64,000 nt of DNA. Origin: Blattamonas nauphoetae (Eukaryota > Preaxostyla > Oxymonadida). A program made the translations under genes and the position numbers. Position 1 is the stretch's first letter, and every line of letters starts with the position of its first letter. The DNA lies in NCBI GenBank assembly GCA_033064195.1, contig JARBJD010000043.1, forward strand, positions 286,935 through 350,934. Direction: 5' to 3'. Under the pieces are notes generated by a model. The model did not search any database and was not told where the DNA came from. It saw only the letters and a list, made by a program, of their open reading frames with translations. Below, piece after piece: positions 23,038 through 33,689 of this stretch.

Positions 23038-25002
23038 ATGGTTCATGGAACCAATACAGTGAAATGGATTAAAGATGAATATGTGTTCTTCGACGCCTGG
23101 AGTGCTTATGTGCCCTCGCCGTTGTTTTCGGAAGCACGCATGTTGCCGGAGCAATTATCGAAAAGCTGTCGCCTCTGCGCGTCTCTTGAAACTGCATTGG
23201 ACGCTGTTCTGGCCGCTCTCCGCGGTCCGTCGGTGGATGGCACAGAAAAACAGGAATTTGGGAACTTTGGATTGCCTCTGCTGTTGTCGTTTGGTCTGCT
23301 GTCCCCTTCTCCACCGCCGAACGTGGTGTCGCTGTTTGACGAGCTGGTTCTGCCGTTTCTGTCCTCTTTCCGATCGATGCTGTCATTCTTCCACTCGTTG
23401 CTCGCTTTCTTCTCGCCGAACATGCCGTCGCTGGTATTCCCTGCTCTGCACTCGCTGAGCCATCTGCACGCCACTGCTAGGTGTTGTGCATGGGGTTCTG
23501 GCGACGTCCTCGGAAACGCTGTTGCAGATGAACTTTCTGCTGTTCTGGTCTGAACTGCAGACGGCACTGAGCAGTTTCGCTTCGTCGATCGAGCAAGACG
23601 CGTCGCTTCATGTTTCGCAGCCTCTTTCGGAGTTGGTGGAGAAGTGGGTTGTGGAGGAAGGCCTGCGTGCGATGTGTGCGTTGGAGCTGTTTCACTTTGT
23701 GTTGGCGTTGGACGGAGACAAACAGTCGGAGCTGTCGAAACTGCTGCACACCGACTCGATCTGCACGGAGTTCATTTTGCTGGCGAATCAGCTGGTGACT
23801 TCACTGCGCACGTTCTTCGAAGCTGACCGCTCTGTCGCCCCCACTCGCCACACCCGCCCTTCCTCGCTAACTTCCGAAGCCCCCGCACGCAGCCGCACTG
23901 CTTGTCGATTGGATTGTGACAGGCTGTTCCAGACGAATGTTGTTCTTTCGGAAGGAGGAGCTACGATTGTTCGGATTGAGTTTGGGATGCTTCTCCAAAC
24001 ACTCTGCTGGTTTGTTCATCTGTCGCTGGTGAAGCTGGACGCTCTGATGCAGCTGCTTCATCTGACGCTGTCGTCGTTCATCCCACACCCTCTCGCAAAT
24101 CTGGTGCCCACATTCGCACCTGAGCACGAGCCTCGCCAGATCGGGCCGAAGACCCGGCACTTCCTTCTGTCGCCGTGGGTGGAGACAGGGCGGAGTGGAG
24201 AAGGGTTGGTAGGGGCTGAGGGGCGGGCGTTCCCGCTGAGTCTGAGTGTGGAAGTGTCGACGACTGCGATTGTGTTGATTCTGATTCACAAAATTCACCG
24301 AAAACCTTCGAACCAGCGATTCTGGGCACGGCTCTGCCTTTGCTGTTGTCGGTGCGTCTGTTGTCGCCGTCGATGGATGTGTGCTGGCAGATGTGGCATC
24401 GGAAGAGAGGAGGTATGCGACTTTGCGATTCTCTCGTTGTTGGACTTGACCACTTCGTAGATTATCTCCACATGCGACGGCACAGAACTAAATTGGTGGA
24501 AAGTGTGGATTGGATTGTGGTGTTGGGGGAGGTGGTGGACGATGTGGTTTGTGGGAATGAAGTTGGAGAGCGCGAACTGAACGAGCTGTCCAAATTGAAG
24601 ATCCCGTCGCTGCTCAGCCCTCTCTTCCCCATCATCACATCCACCACTCGCAGCATCAGCCGCTTTGCCTGAAGTCCCTCGCTTCGTTTCTATCATCACT
24701 CGGTGCTGTTCACTGATGAGGTTCTGATGTCGCTGGCTCGGATTCTGCGCTCGCTGCTTGGGACGTTCGACGATAAGTGGAGGACAATCGAGTCGATTTT
24801 CATTTCTGTGTGGACGTTGTTGCTCATAGTGATTGGAGGAGTGAGTTCAGCAGAAAAGAAGAAACTGACGAGAATGATCGTGTGGACAGGGCTGTTGGAG
24901 ATGTTTGGAGAATACATCAATCGCTTCTGGACGACACAGATTAAAGGCGAAGTCCTTCGCATTGTCCCAATACTCCAGCGTCGTGTTCTCGTCGAAATGT
25001 GA
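23038..25002 (+). pseudogene. large helical protein gene with frameshifts
   Basis: Coding-like sequence passes from one frame (23038 to about 23480, FFDAWSAYVPSPLFSEARML...) to a second (about 23486-24285, LLQMNFLLFWSELQTALSSF...) and back (about 24290-25002, FEPAILGTALPLLLSVRLL...). There is an in-frame TGA at 24670-24672 and a possible 5' splice site (ATG|GTGAGT) at 25002. No intron signals explain the two frame changes. The translation is rich in Leu and Phe with helical spacing, suggesting a HEAT-like or importin-like protein, but I cannot name it. Either a pseudogene or a gene with sequence errors. Confidence 0.45.
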
Positions 25003-25054
25003 GTCTTCAAAGAAAATCAGGTCTGGCTGATTGAAGTTGTGTGTGCCGCCTCTT

Positions 25055-25843
25055 TCAGCGGCTGTGTTCTTCCGAAAGATGCATCGGTGGAAAGTGTGGT
25101 CGGAATAATGCGTTGAGATGCACCCTCCCTTCTTCCCTGCCTAGTTGTTCTCGAAAAGCGAGTCGAAGGCACGGAGGACGTGAAACGTTCCACTTACTAA
25201 AAACAACACCGCTCCCAGAAAATGTCTGATCGGAGAACTGGCAGTTGGAGACTTGAATGAAGGCAATTGAATCAGCTTCTTGAAGTGTCCGAGTTCGCGA
25301 GGCTCCATCCAGCGATGTGAATTCGGAGTTCGAATCATCTGTGCTCACAGAATGATGAGTGATGATCTGGTGTTCGCTGTCGGGAAGAGTGGTGGCTTTG
25401 TCACACGAGATATTGGACGAATCAATGACGAGGCGAGGATTGGGGTTCAGATTTCCTCGCAGGTCCATCAGAAAAACATGATGTTTTGTGCAGTTGATTG
25501 CGAACGTGGTGCGTGTGGTGGACCACAATCGGCGATGCCAGCTGGCCCAGTCGGAGAACAGAGTCCTAAATGACACACAGGATGTCTCCACAATCGCACA
25601 TCGCGACGGCGAGGACAGTGTCGGAGAGAGGGGATGGCCAGCTTTTGCGTTCGTGCAACCAAGAGACTCCACATCGAAAATCAGAGCGTCAAGCGAAAGC
25701 GTTGAGTTCACAATATTAAAAAGGCAGTTCTGATGAGTCCTGAGCCGAGAAACTTCACTTGAGATGGGTTGCTCTCTGTTGAGTCGCACGAGTGTTGACT
25801 TCGTGATTGATGTTCTTGTTTCTCCCTTCAGTGTGAGGTCCAC
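25055..25843 (-). pseudogene. beta-helix (pectin-lyase-like) surface protein fragment
   Basis: A 262-codon minus-strand frame with the texture of right-handed parallel beta-helix surface proteins of oxymonads: short strand-like segments with Asn and Cys (NSTLSLDALIFDVES, VSNCQFSDQTFSGSGVVF). There is no signal peptide, membrane anchor or complete repeat set, and the flanks do not continue it. The last 45 residues look different and may be intron or flank. Family assignment is from pattern memory only. Confidence 0.4.
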
Positions 25844-25913
25844 AGATTCAAAATGTTGGAATGCTCATCCGTTCTGCTTGTTCTCGAGTCTGATGATAGG
25901 TTGCGAATCATAC

Positions 25914-26975
25914 CCGTGTCTCTGCCTCCTTGATTCCTGCCAGAACCCGAAGAGAAAGAAAATGACGGATAGAAGGGGAGGAAATGAACTGCCGAAGGTG
26001 TTGTGTGCAGATGGGATGCGGCGAAAGGCCCTTCTTCTGTCGATCAGCCCTCACAAAAGTGGCAATTGTTTCGATGTCGCCTGTGGAGAGGAGTGAGGCA
26101 TCAAAGGGAAGAGCTGGATCGAAGTCCTTCCTCCCTTACCATCGATACTCTTCGCAACGAACGAGTCCTGCTCGTCCAGAGACTCGCTGCGGGGAGTGCG
26201 GCGAAGGAGTCGTGCTGCCAGCGGGTGGAGATGCAGACGAGCCGCGGTTGCCAGGCGTGGTCGGTGTCTGGTCAGCCCGATCGCGTGTCGACTGTTTCCA
26301 GTTTTTGACGAGTTCTTCGGTGTTGACCAGAATCTGCTCTGGTTCAGATAAGACTGCGACCGCAGCGTCGAGAGCGACAGCGCGTTCGTCAGCCTCACGA
26401 AGTGCTGAATCTGCGGCGAAATCGGCGGGTTGGCAGGAATATCGTCGTTTTCTCTTTTTTGGACTTTCGCGTGCTTGTATCGCCACCGTTTCTCTTGGAG
26501 GGGGACAACAAAGAGCGACGAAGAGATCGAGTTTTGGAGGAGGTCCGTTTGGTTCGGAAAGAAGAGGGGGTGTCCCGAATGCGTGGGTGGATGAACAGAT
26601 ACTGGAAAGGGGAAAGAGACGGGACAATGGGTGGATCTGGCGCTGGAGAATCAGCAGGTAGACGAGATCTGAAAGAGATGGGGATGGTTGTGATTGTTTG
26701 GTCGGAGAGACAGATGAAACCGGTTGAGGTGGGGTGGGGAGGGACTCTGTCGTCGAGAGAGACGTATTGCTGGGAGAATCGTGAGAAATGATGGAGACGG
26801 TCATCGACGTGCATTGTTCCTTACTATAGTGATATTCGTGATGGCCATTCGGTTTTTCTTGTTTTGATTGTATTTCGGGTGATGTTGACCTGAATTCCAG
26901 TAATTGACGTGCTCGTCCGCGAGTCACCGCGCGATGGAAATGGTGAAACAAGTCTGATAAACTACAGTTGAACAA
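25914..26975 (-). CDS. uncharacterised Ser/Pro-rich protein, two exons, one frame change
   Basis: A clear 3' exon (26080-25914) reads DIETIATFVRADRQKKGL..., joined by a 59-nt intron (GTAAGG...CACAG, 26139-26081) to an upstream exon ending VAKSID. Further upstream the coding-like frame shifts by one (about 26180-26200) into a Ser/Pro-rich region carrying PKKRKRRYS, a typical basic nuclear-localisation-like string. A GTATG follows the 3' exon, so another exon may exist. No domain recognised. The frame change is either an error or decay. Confidence 0.4.
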
Positions 26976-26981
26976 ACCGGC

Positions 26982-28315
26982 TTATTCTGAAAAATAGCCA
27001 TCCACACGATGATCCAAGTTCCACAAACTTGTAATAAACGCATTTTTCAACATCCGAATATATCGGACGAGATCCTCCCGAGTCAAGATCGTGTGGTAAA
27101 CTGGCGGTTGTCCCGTCTGCTTCGTCGAGTATCTTCTGACCGTGTGGTTGGCAATAAAGTTGTACGCGCTCAACGTGAAGAGCTTCATCGGAAGAATGGG
27201 TGGAGAGGGAGAGAGGGCTCGACTCTTTGTGAACAAGAACCCAGCCTTCGCAACTTTCGCATGTCTCAGCTGAAGCTGTGAAGAGGCGTCCATCCCAGTG
27301 CTGTTGTATGAACACAGCAGGTCTGGGTCGAGAAACTGGTTTTTTGGGGAGATCGATGGGAAGATGCAGAACGGAATGAAATGCGCGTCAGCTACCGGGA
27401 TCTTCGCGTTGATGTAATTCCTCAGAAGTGTGATTCTGTGGAAGGGAGGTCAGGATCAACTCAAGAAGGGAAGAGTTCAGAGTGTGGTCTGACAGACGGT
27501 GCATCAGAAAAGTGGCGATGAGGAGGAAGAACAGCTTTGTTCAGGCGAATGAGGGGTGGTCGAGGAGAGCATGCGGGAGGAACGACGAAGGGTTGCATTG
27601 GTCTTGCAAAGAAAGAGGTGGATGAGAGTCCAATCCCGAAATGGACGGAAGTGTCATATTTGGCGTATTTTTTAAGGAAAGAATAGAGTCAAGAATGTGT
27701 TGGAGGAATGGAGGGTCGTTCGAAGGAAGCGGAGGGTGAGTAAACCCGAGTTGGAGAAGAAAGAGAGAACCTGCTGATGACTTGTGACGACCAAATGGTA
27801 CGTATGTACACGGAGTTGCTGGAGGGGAGAGAAGAGGGATGGGTATGATATTATTTTGGTGAAGACTGTGATGATGAACATGAAAGGGGAATTGAGGAGG
27901 ATGAGACGAAGCAAACGACGTTGGGTCCTGGAGCGAAGAGTAAGGATTGAACAGCCGAAAGAGGGAGATAATTGGAGGTATAGAGAAGATATTAGAGGCA
28001 GAGACATAACTGAACTCAATTTGGAAGGGTTGTAGTTGTTGTTGAATGGTATTGAGATCGTTGGGTGGTTGAACGTGACCTAGATCAGAATCATCAAAGT
28101 TGACTATCTCGAATGGAACATCTTCAGCATGTGTTTCAATAATGGTTTGTTCAGGGGGAATATCAAGGCCGGCTTGGGAAATTGTGGGCGAACACGACTG
28201 AGCCATCGGGGAACTGATCCCAGGAGACGAAGATGGAACAATATGTTCAATTGAAGGTGAATGAGTTTGTGGTGGAGACGAAACTGTGGTTGGAGAGGCA
28301 GACTGACCATTTGAG
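26982..28315 (-). pseudogene. uncharacterised gene, broken by a stop and a frameshift
   Basis: Minus-strand coding-like sequence begins in a Ser/Pro/Gln-rich region (about 28315), reads through EDVPFEIVNFDDSDLGH to TGA at 27541-27543, continues in the same frame (TKLFFLLIATFLMHRLSDHT) and shifts near 27435 into RITLLRNYINAKIPVADAHF, ending YFSE at 26982. The continuity of sensible sequence across both breaks suggests one former gene. No domain recognised. Confidence 0.4.
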
Positions 28316-28662
28316 ATCGATTATTGTTGGGGAAGGGTGTGGATGTCCCCATTCGTGATTGCGGTCACAGTAGTTGCTTTGTATTGAACTGTGTGATTCA
28401 GGGAGGAGATTTGTTAGTCTTGAATGGCCTTCCTCATCATTGGCGGAGACCCTTTGATTTGAACATCACAGATTTGAAACGATATCAACTTTGTGTGTTT
28501 ATAACGTCTCTTCGGGAGAGACTTCGCACGGACGGGGAGTTGTTATCCATTGGAAGTGGCGGGAGACCAGTTCAGATAATAAGCGACAGGATGGGTTTGC
28601 GATGAGAGTTGAGTGCTTTTGTTATCTCTCGTCCAAGAGCTATGATTGTCGGAGAAGATTGG

Positions 28663-28997
28663 GATGGGTGGAGGGAGGAAGGAGGTGAATTTGCGATGGG
28701 TGGAGGGCGGGAGGAGGTCAATTTGTGATGGGTGGAGGGAGGAAGGAGGTGAATTTGTGATGGGTAGAGGGAGGAAGGAGGTGAATTTGCGATGGGTGGA
28801 GGGAGGAAGGAGGTGAATTTGTGATGGGTGGAGGGAGGAAGGAGGTGAATTTGTGATGGGTGGAGGGAGGAAGGAGGTGAATTTGCGATGGGTGGAGGGA
28901 GGAAGGAGGTGAATTTGCGATGGGTAGAGGGAGGAAGGAGGTGAATTTGCGATGGGTGGAGGGAGGAAGGAGGTGAATTTGCGATGGGTGGAGGGAG
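28663..28997. repeat. 32-bp minisatellite, about 10.4 units
   Basis: Unit starts GATGGGTGGAGGGAGGAAGG and ends GTGAATTTGC; ten units fit between 28663 and 28983, plus a partial one. Units differ by single substitutions (GGGTAGAGG, TTTGTG/TTTGCG, GGGCGGGAG). The purine-rich strand is plus. Since 32 is not a multiple of 3, apparent frames through it rotate, so a coding role is unlikely. Confidence 0.9.
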
Positions 28998-29142
28998 TTC
29001 TCACTCTCGAATAGAGTCAGAGAAGTTGATGACCCAGACTTGTGGGTCATTGAAGACAGATTTCTCAAATCTTCATACAACCCCCAAGAAATATTCAAGC
29101 AAAACTCGAAAATTCTTATCCCCATCATATCTTCTCGCAACC

Positions 29143-29431
29143 ATGGAAGCTTATATTACAAAACCCAAATCAACCATCAGCACGCACGGGAAGGAGATTT
29201 ACGACCTTCTCGTCAAACAACATCGCGACTATCCAGCAGCACCTCTCATCAAAGCTCTGGATAGTCGTCATGAACTCATACCAATCAAGGAGATTGTCCT
29301 TGCTCATTACAATAGTTTGGCTTTCTTTTCTCTCATTCTTTCTCTCTTTAGATAAATTCACTTCACTTATTTCGTCTTTAACTCATTTACATCGTGAAAT
29401 GAGGTGCAAAGACGACAAGGTGAATAATTGA
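29143..29431 (+). CDS. short two-exon gene, possibly 5' part of the transposase
   Basis: Exons 29143-29314 and 29352-29431 with a 37-nt intron (GTTTGG...TTTAG) give 83 residues starting MEAYITKPKSTISTHGKEIY. Lys-rich and helical. It stops at TGA only 6 nt before a strongly foldable element, after which transposase-like coding begins. It may be the transposase N-terminus, separated by that insertion, or an independent small gene. Confidence 0.4.
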
Positions 29432-29437
29432 TGCAGT

Positions 29438-29574
29438 GTGTCTCCCAAGTACTCTCACTTGGCGAGACACAGGCTGTTGGTTTCGACGTCGAGGAGGGGC
29501 ATATAACTATGCCCGCTCCCGATTCGACAGAATCGGTGGGAGACCTCGGAATCCCACTCGACGTCGACCAGCCT
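29438..29574. ncRNA. multi-hairpin structured element 1 (RNA-like)
   Basis: Hairpin A at 29438-29470: GTGTCTCCCAAGT pairs with ACTTGG(C)GAGACAC around loop ACTCTC. A long stem follows, 29471-29493 with 29557-29574 (AGGCTG..GT..CGACGTCGAG against CTCGACGTCGACCAGCCT, with small bulges). It encloses two hairpins, GGGCAT/ATGCCC (29497-29514) and CCGATTC/GAATCGG (29519-29536). The result is a three-way junction beside a separate hairpin. It is not a tRNA or a clear 5S rRNA. Strand and expression are unknown. Confidence 0.5.
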
Positions 29575-29614
29575 CAAAACAGGTTACTTTTCCTTTTTTC
29601 AATCATTCTCACAG

Positions 29615-30930
29615 AAAATAAACATCCTCGAAGACACTGAACTGATGAAAGCAATAGAAGATAAAACGTCACCAAGCTGCGAAAACCAGAAAAGAAAACC
29701 ACAGAAGAGGGTTAAGAAACGTATGCTCACACTCCTTTTCACCCAATTCTCTTTACACTATTAGAAAAGCCAGCAGTTGACACACTGGACGACGATGACC
29801 TGCTATTCCTCCTCAGCGGGTCAGATAGTCCATCAACTCCGGACAACTCCCTCGAAACCATAGCAACCGAAACACACCACATCGAAACAAGGCTCCTTGA
29901 AACAACGAAAAAGGAGCTTCACCGTCAGCTAGTTGAGGAAGGAAAAACCAAAATCTCTTACTCTACTTTCTGCAAACAAACAAAATTCCTGAAAAAAGCA
30001 ACAAAAAGAACCGACCTCTGTTCCCTTTGTGAACGAGGCAAATATTTACAAAAAAAAGAAGAAACATTAAAAGCACAAAACAAAAAACTCACAGAAAAAG
30101 AACAAAATGAACTAAAAACAATAGAAAAACACAAAAAAATAGCCGAAACACAAAGAAATTATTACAATTCATCCATTTCATCCATAGACGATGACACATT
30201 GGTCATCGTCATGGACTTTAAAGAAAATTGGTCATTACCTCTTTCCAATGACCAAGTCGGACACGATTTTTATCTAAAAACTTCAGTTTCTCATCTCTGC
30301 ATTACTTGTTTCACCTCACAGAATTCTGTGATCAAAAAAACATATCACAACTTTATTTCCCCTGTTCTTTCTCATGATCACCGTTTTGTTCAAGAATGTC
30401 TTGCCGATTTATTTTCTCTTGATTCATACACTTCCAAGAAACACATCACTGTATTTACTGATACTGGTCCGCATTTTAGGAACCAGTATGTTCTCGGTTA
30501 CTTTCTGTCTTCTCAAAATCCCTTGTTTTCAGGGAAGAAAATTCAGTACTGTTTCTTTTCAGAGCAGCATGGGAACTGCTGCGACTCCCGAATTCGGGAG
30601 TCCTTTCAAATTTTGTTTCACATCACCTCACTGAACCAATCCGCTCCTCGGATGACCTTATTGATTTTTTCACTTCACATCTCACTCAATTGAATGGGAA
30701 TGACGGAAATTCCGTTCATTCCTTCCACCGGTGTGTCTCTTTTGATAGTTCATCTTTTTATTCACTTTAGACATACTGTCTTCCCAGACAGTCACTCATA
30801 TTTTCGGGTCATAATCACCGGTCTGAAGGAATACCTTGGATTTTTCCGATCAGATACCTCCTTGACCGGGGCCCCTGTTTGTGTGAACGCGTCTTCATTT
30901 GACTTCTTATTGCGTTTTTCAGAGAAGAGG
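29615..30930 (+). pseudogene. DDE-type transposase, broken
   Basis: Exon-like 29615-29720 (KINILEDTELMK...) and, after an intron 29721-29764 (GTATG...TTAG), a long exon from 29765. It carries a C-x2-C motif (TDLCSLCERG), a coiled-coil-like Lys/Glu/Gln segment, then MDFKENW, FTDTGPHFRNQY and FSEQHGNCCDS, which I read as the acidic catalytic blocks of a DDE/RNase H-like transposase. The first frame ends at 30693. Sensible sequence continues after a shift near 30590 (SHHLTEPIRSSDDLIDFF) and again near 30760 (DSHSYFRVIITGL), so the 3' half is frameshifted. No terminal inverted repeats recognised. Confidence 0.55.
30583..30602. repeat. perfect 20-bp palindrome
   Basis: GACTCCCGAATTCGGGAGTC equals its own reverse complement. 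It sits inside the transposase frame, at the point where the reading frame breaks. Confidence 0.85.
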
Positions 30931-31082
30931 GAGAGGACAAAAGGGAGAGGAAGGTGTTTGAGAAGGAGGAAGTTGAGAGACGGGATGAGAATGAGGTGAG
31001 TTCTGGGTCTTCAGTCTCTTACATCTTTCGTTATTCATATCTTTCAAATGTTTCTTCTTCAACTCCTAATTCTCATACTCTT

Positions 31083-31170
31083 CATTCTTCTCCTTCTTCA
31101 CTTATTCATTCTTCCCCTTCTTCACTTATTCATTCTTCTCCTTCTTCACTTTTTCATTCTTCTCATTCTC
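31083..31170. repeat. 24-bp tandem repeat, three to four units
   Basis: CATTCTTCTCCTTCTTCACT followed by TATT recurs at 24-bp spacing with a few substitutions, inside a pyrimidine-rich low-complexity tract (about 31040-31260). The multiple-of-three period leaves a Ser/Pro/His-rich frame open that I do not take as a gene. Confidence 0.75.
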
Positions 31171-31286
31171 TTATTCATCCAATCCCTCCAACTTCTCCAA
31201 TTCTATATTCACCTCCAAGCTCTCCTATTCTTTTGATTCTAATTCATTTTTCACCTCGCCATTTTATTACATTTAAACCCCTACCA

Positions 31287-31407
31287 CCTCGCTCATTCCA
31301 TACCTGGCTTATCCTGCCAGGCCTTTTGGCCGAACAGGGCTAGCCTAGTACCATTTACGGCCTTGTGTCCGGTACTAGGTTCACAGCAGGACTTGGAATG
31401 AGTGAGG
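31287..31407. ncRNA. multi-hairpin structured element 2 (RNA-like)
   Basis: Outer stem: 31287-31300 (CCTCGCTCATTCCA) with 31394-31407 (TGGAATGAGTGAGG), 14 pairs, one of them G-U. Inside are CCTGGC/GCCAGG with a 7-nt loop (31303-31321) and CCTAGTACC/GGTACTAGG (31344-31352 with 31371-31379). The architecture, an outer stem enclosing two hairpins, matches element 1 but the sequence does not. It lies about 1.7 kb downstream of element 1, beyond the transposase remnant. Confidence 0.5.
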
Positions 31408-31676
31408 ACAACACTGAAAGACATATTTTCATTATTGATTTCTGTATTAGAACAATTCCGTTTATATTTCACAAATTTCTTCTCTTTCATCAACAATCAT
31501 TCTCATTTTTGTCTTCTCCTCTTGTAGGTTGTCTGTCATTCACTCAATTCCTCCACTAGACTTTGGATCATAGCATCAAGTTCACTTCAGTTGTGGTAAG
31601 AAAACGATATGTCTCAATCCTTCTTCGTGACTTCTTTATCTTCCAGGTCCACTAGCGATGGTGTACATTCCTCCCA

Positions 31677-31812
31677 GCCACCAACCTAGCACTCATCTCC
31701 ACTCCCCACCACTCAGCCAACCTCTCATCTCCACTCCCCACCACTCAGCCAACCTCTCATCTCCACTCCCCACCACTCAGCCAACCTCTCATCTCCGCTC
31801 CCCACCACTCAG
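31677..31812. repeat. 32-bp tandem repeat, about four units
   Basis: CCACTCAGCCAACCTCTCAT plus CTCCACTCCCCA recurs at 31709, 31741, 31773 and (partly) 31805. It immediately precedes the 30-bp minisatellite and shares its C-rich plus-strand bias. Confidence 0.85.
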
Positions 31813-31950
31813 TAGTACACCACCATCAATATTCCCACTCAAGCAACCACCGCTATCTCAGTCCTCTTCGTACCGATGAACTCAGCTGTCCTTTATCGCT
31901 CTCAAGCTCCACCACACCCTCACCATCGCCCTCAATCGCCAGCAAACACT

Positions 31951-33090
31951 CTCGCTCACCCTCCATCGCCACCAAACACTCTCGCTCACCCTCCATCGCC
32001 ACCAAACACTCTCGCTCACCCTCCATCGCCACCAAACACTCTCGCTCACCCTCCATCGCCACCAAACACTCTCGCTCACCCTCCATCGCCACCAAACACT
32101 CTCGCTCACCCTCCATCGCCACCAAACACTCTCGCTCACCCTCCATCGCCACCAAACACTCTCGCTCACCCTCCATCGCCACCAAACACTCTCGCTCACC
32201 CTCCATCGCCACCAAACACTCTCGCTCACCCTCCATCGCCACCAAACACTCTCGCTCACCCTCCATCGCCACCAAACACTCTCGCTCACCCTCCATCGCC
32301 ACCAAACACTCCGCTTCGCTCCCCATCGCCACCAAACACTCCGCTTCGCTCCCCATCGCCACCACACACTCCGCTTCGCTCCCCATCGCCACCACACACT
32401 CCGCTTCGCTCCCCATCGCCACCACACACTCCGCTTCGCTCCCCATCGCCACCAAACACTCCGCTTCGCTCCCCATCGCCACCAAACATTCCGCTTCGCT
32501 CCCCATCGCCACCAAACATTCTGCTTCGCTCCCCATCGCCACCAAACACTCTCGCTCACCCTCCATCGCCACCAAACACTCTCGCTCACCCTCCATCGCC
32601 ACCAAACACTCCGCTTCGCTCCCCATCGCCACCACACACTCCGCTTCGCTCCCCATCGCCACCACACACTCCGCTTCGCTCCCCATCGCCACCACACACT
32701 CCGCTTCGCTCCCCATCGCCACCAAACACTCCGCTTCGCTCCCCATCGCCACCAAACATTCCGCTTCGCTCCCCATCGCCACCAAACACTCCGCTTCGCT
32801 CCCCATCGCCACCAAACATTCCGCTTCGCTCCCCATCGCCACCACACACTCCGCTTCGCTCCCCATCGCCACCAAACATTCCGCTTCGCTCCCCATCGCC
32901 ACCACACACTCCGCTTCGCTCCCCATCGCCACCAAACATTCCGCTTCGCTCCCCATCGCCACCACACATTCCGCTTCGCTCCCCATCGCCACCAAACATT
33001 CCGCTTCGCTCCCCATCGCCACCAAACACTCCGCTTCGCTCCCCATCGCCACCAAACATTCCGCTTCGCTCCCCATCGCCACCACACACT
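31951..33090. repeat. 30-bp minisatellite, 38 units without an indel
   Basis: Exactly 38 units of 30 bp. Type A begins CTCGCTCACCCTCC, type B begins CCGCTTCGCTCCCC; both end CATCGCCACCA[AC]ACA[CT]T. Order: 12 A, 8 B, 2 A, 16 B. In the last block CAAACATT and CACACACT units partly alternate, suggesting a 60-bp higher-order repeat. Because 30 is divisible by 3, one plus-strand frame (ATG 31876 to 33141, 421 codons, PPSPPNTLAH/SPSPPNTPLR repeats) and several minus-strand frames stay open. A Pro-rich repeat protein is possible but openness alone does not show it. Confidence 0.95.
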
Positions 33091-33141
33091 CCACTCACCT
33101 CTACTTGCCTCCCTCGTCCTCCACTCACCTCCTTCCGATAG

Positions 33142-33630
33142 ACTCCCTTTTTCCTTCTGCGACATCCAAACTCACCTCCTCGAGCCTCCGCCTCCCTCCA
33201 CTCTTTCTCTCATCAGCACTTTCCATCTTAATTGTGTCTTCTATGAATCTTGTTGTTTTCAACTCACAATTAACACTTTCTTGAGAAAACAAACTAAAGA
33301 AAAATCACTTGTTTGAGATAATACACCACCAAAAGTGAATAAAACTGAAATCATTCATCCAAGCTTCAAAATCGTGCGAAGAGAGGGAAAACAGAAGAGA
33401 GAGAGAATGAGAGAAGAGGTTATATGGTGGTGAAGGAGACGTTCACCCGGAACACCACATCCAGTGTAGTGAGGAAGATGGTAGACGGTACATAGTCCAC
33501 CAAATGACGATCAACCCATATTATTTTGTAATACACCTCCAATTTGTCTACTGGTATGAATAGATCGAAAAAAACACATGTAATCAGTTCATGGAGGTGA
33601 GAAAGAGCTATTTGAGATTTAACAGCATAT
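33142..33630 (-). other. gene-poor stretch with a possible minus-strand exon
   Basis: Mostly AT-rich. On the minus strand, about 33605-33420, a frame reads VYYKIIWVDRHLVDYVPS and ends VSFTTI at a TAA, which looks like the C-terminus of some protein. Upstream it runs into copy C1 of the small family, so it is probably a fragment. Nothing else seen. Confidence 0.25.
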
Positions 33631-33689
33631 TTGAAAAAAAGAATGCGGAGAGGAGGTTTTGAAGGGGTGATCTCGAACTTTTCTATGAT

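Noticed and set aside
28543-29140. Pro/Ser-rich repeat protein on the minus strand
   Set aside because: The 32-bp period rotates the frame through the repeat, so the apparent protein is a by-product of low stop content.
29438-29574. 5S rRNA or tRNA
   Set aside because: One arm (AGTACTTGGGAGAC on the minus strand) resembles a 5S segment, but the remaining helices, loops and termini do not fit a 5S fold, and there is no acceptor/anticodon arrangement for a tRNA.
31951-33090. CRISPR array
   Set aside because: Units are contiguous 30-bp repeats with no unique spacers; this is a minisatellite in a eukaryotic genome.
31853-33165. Long minus-strand genes across the minisatellite (413 and 427 codons)
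   Set aside because: Frames are open only because the unit length is a multiple of three; no unique protein sequence supports them.
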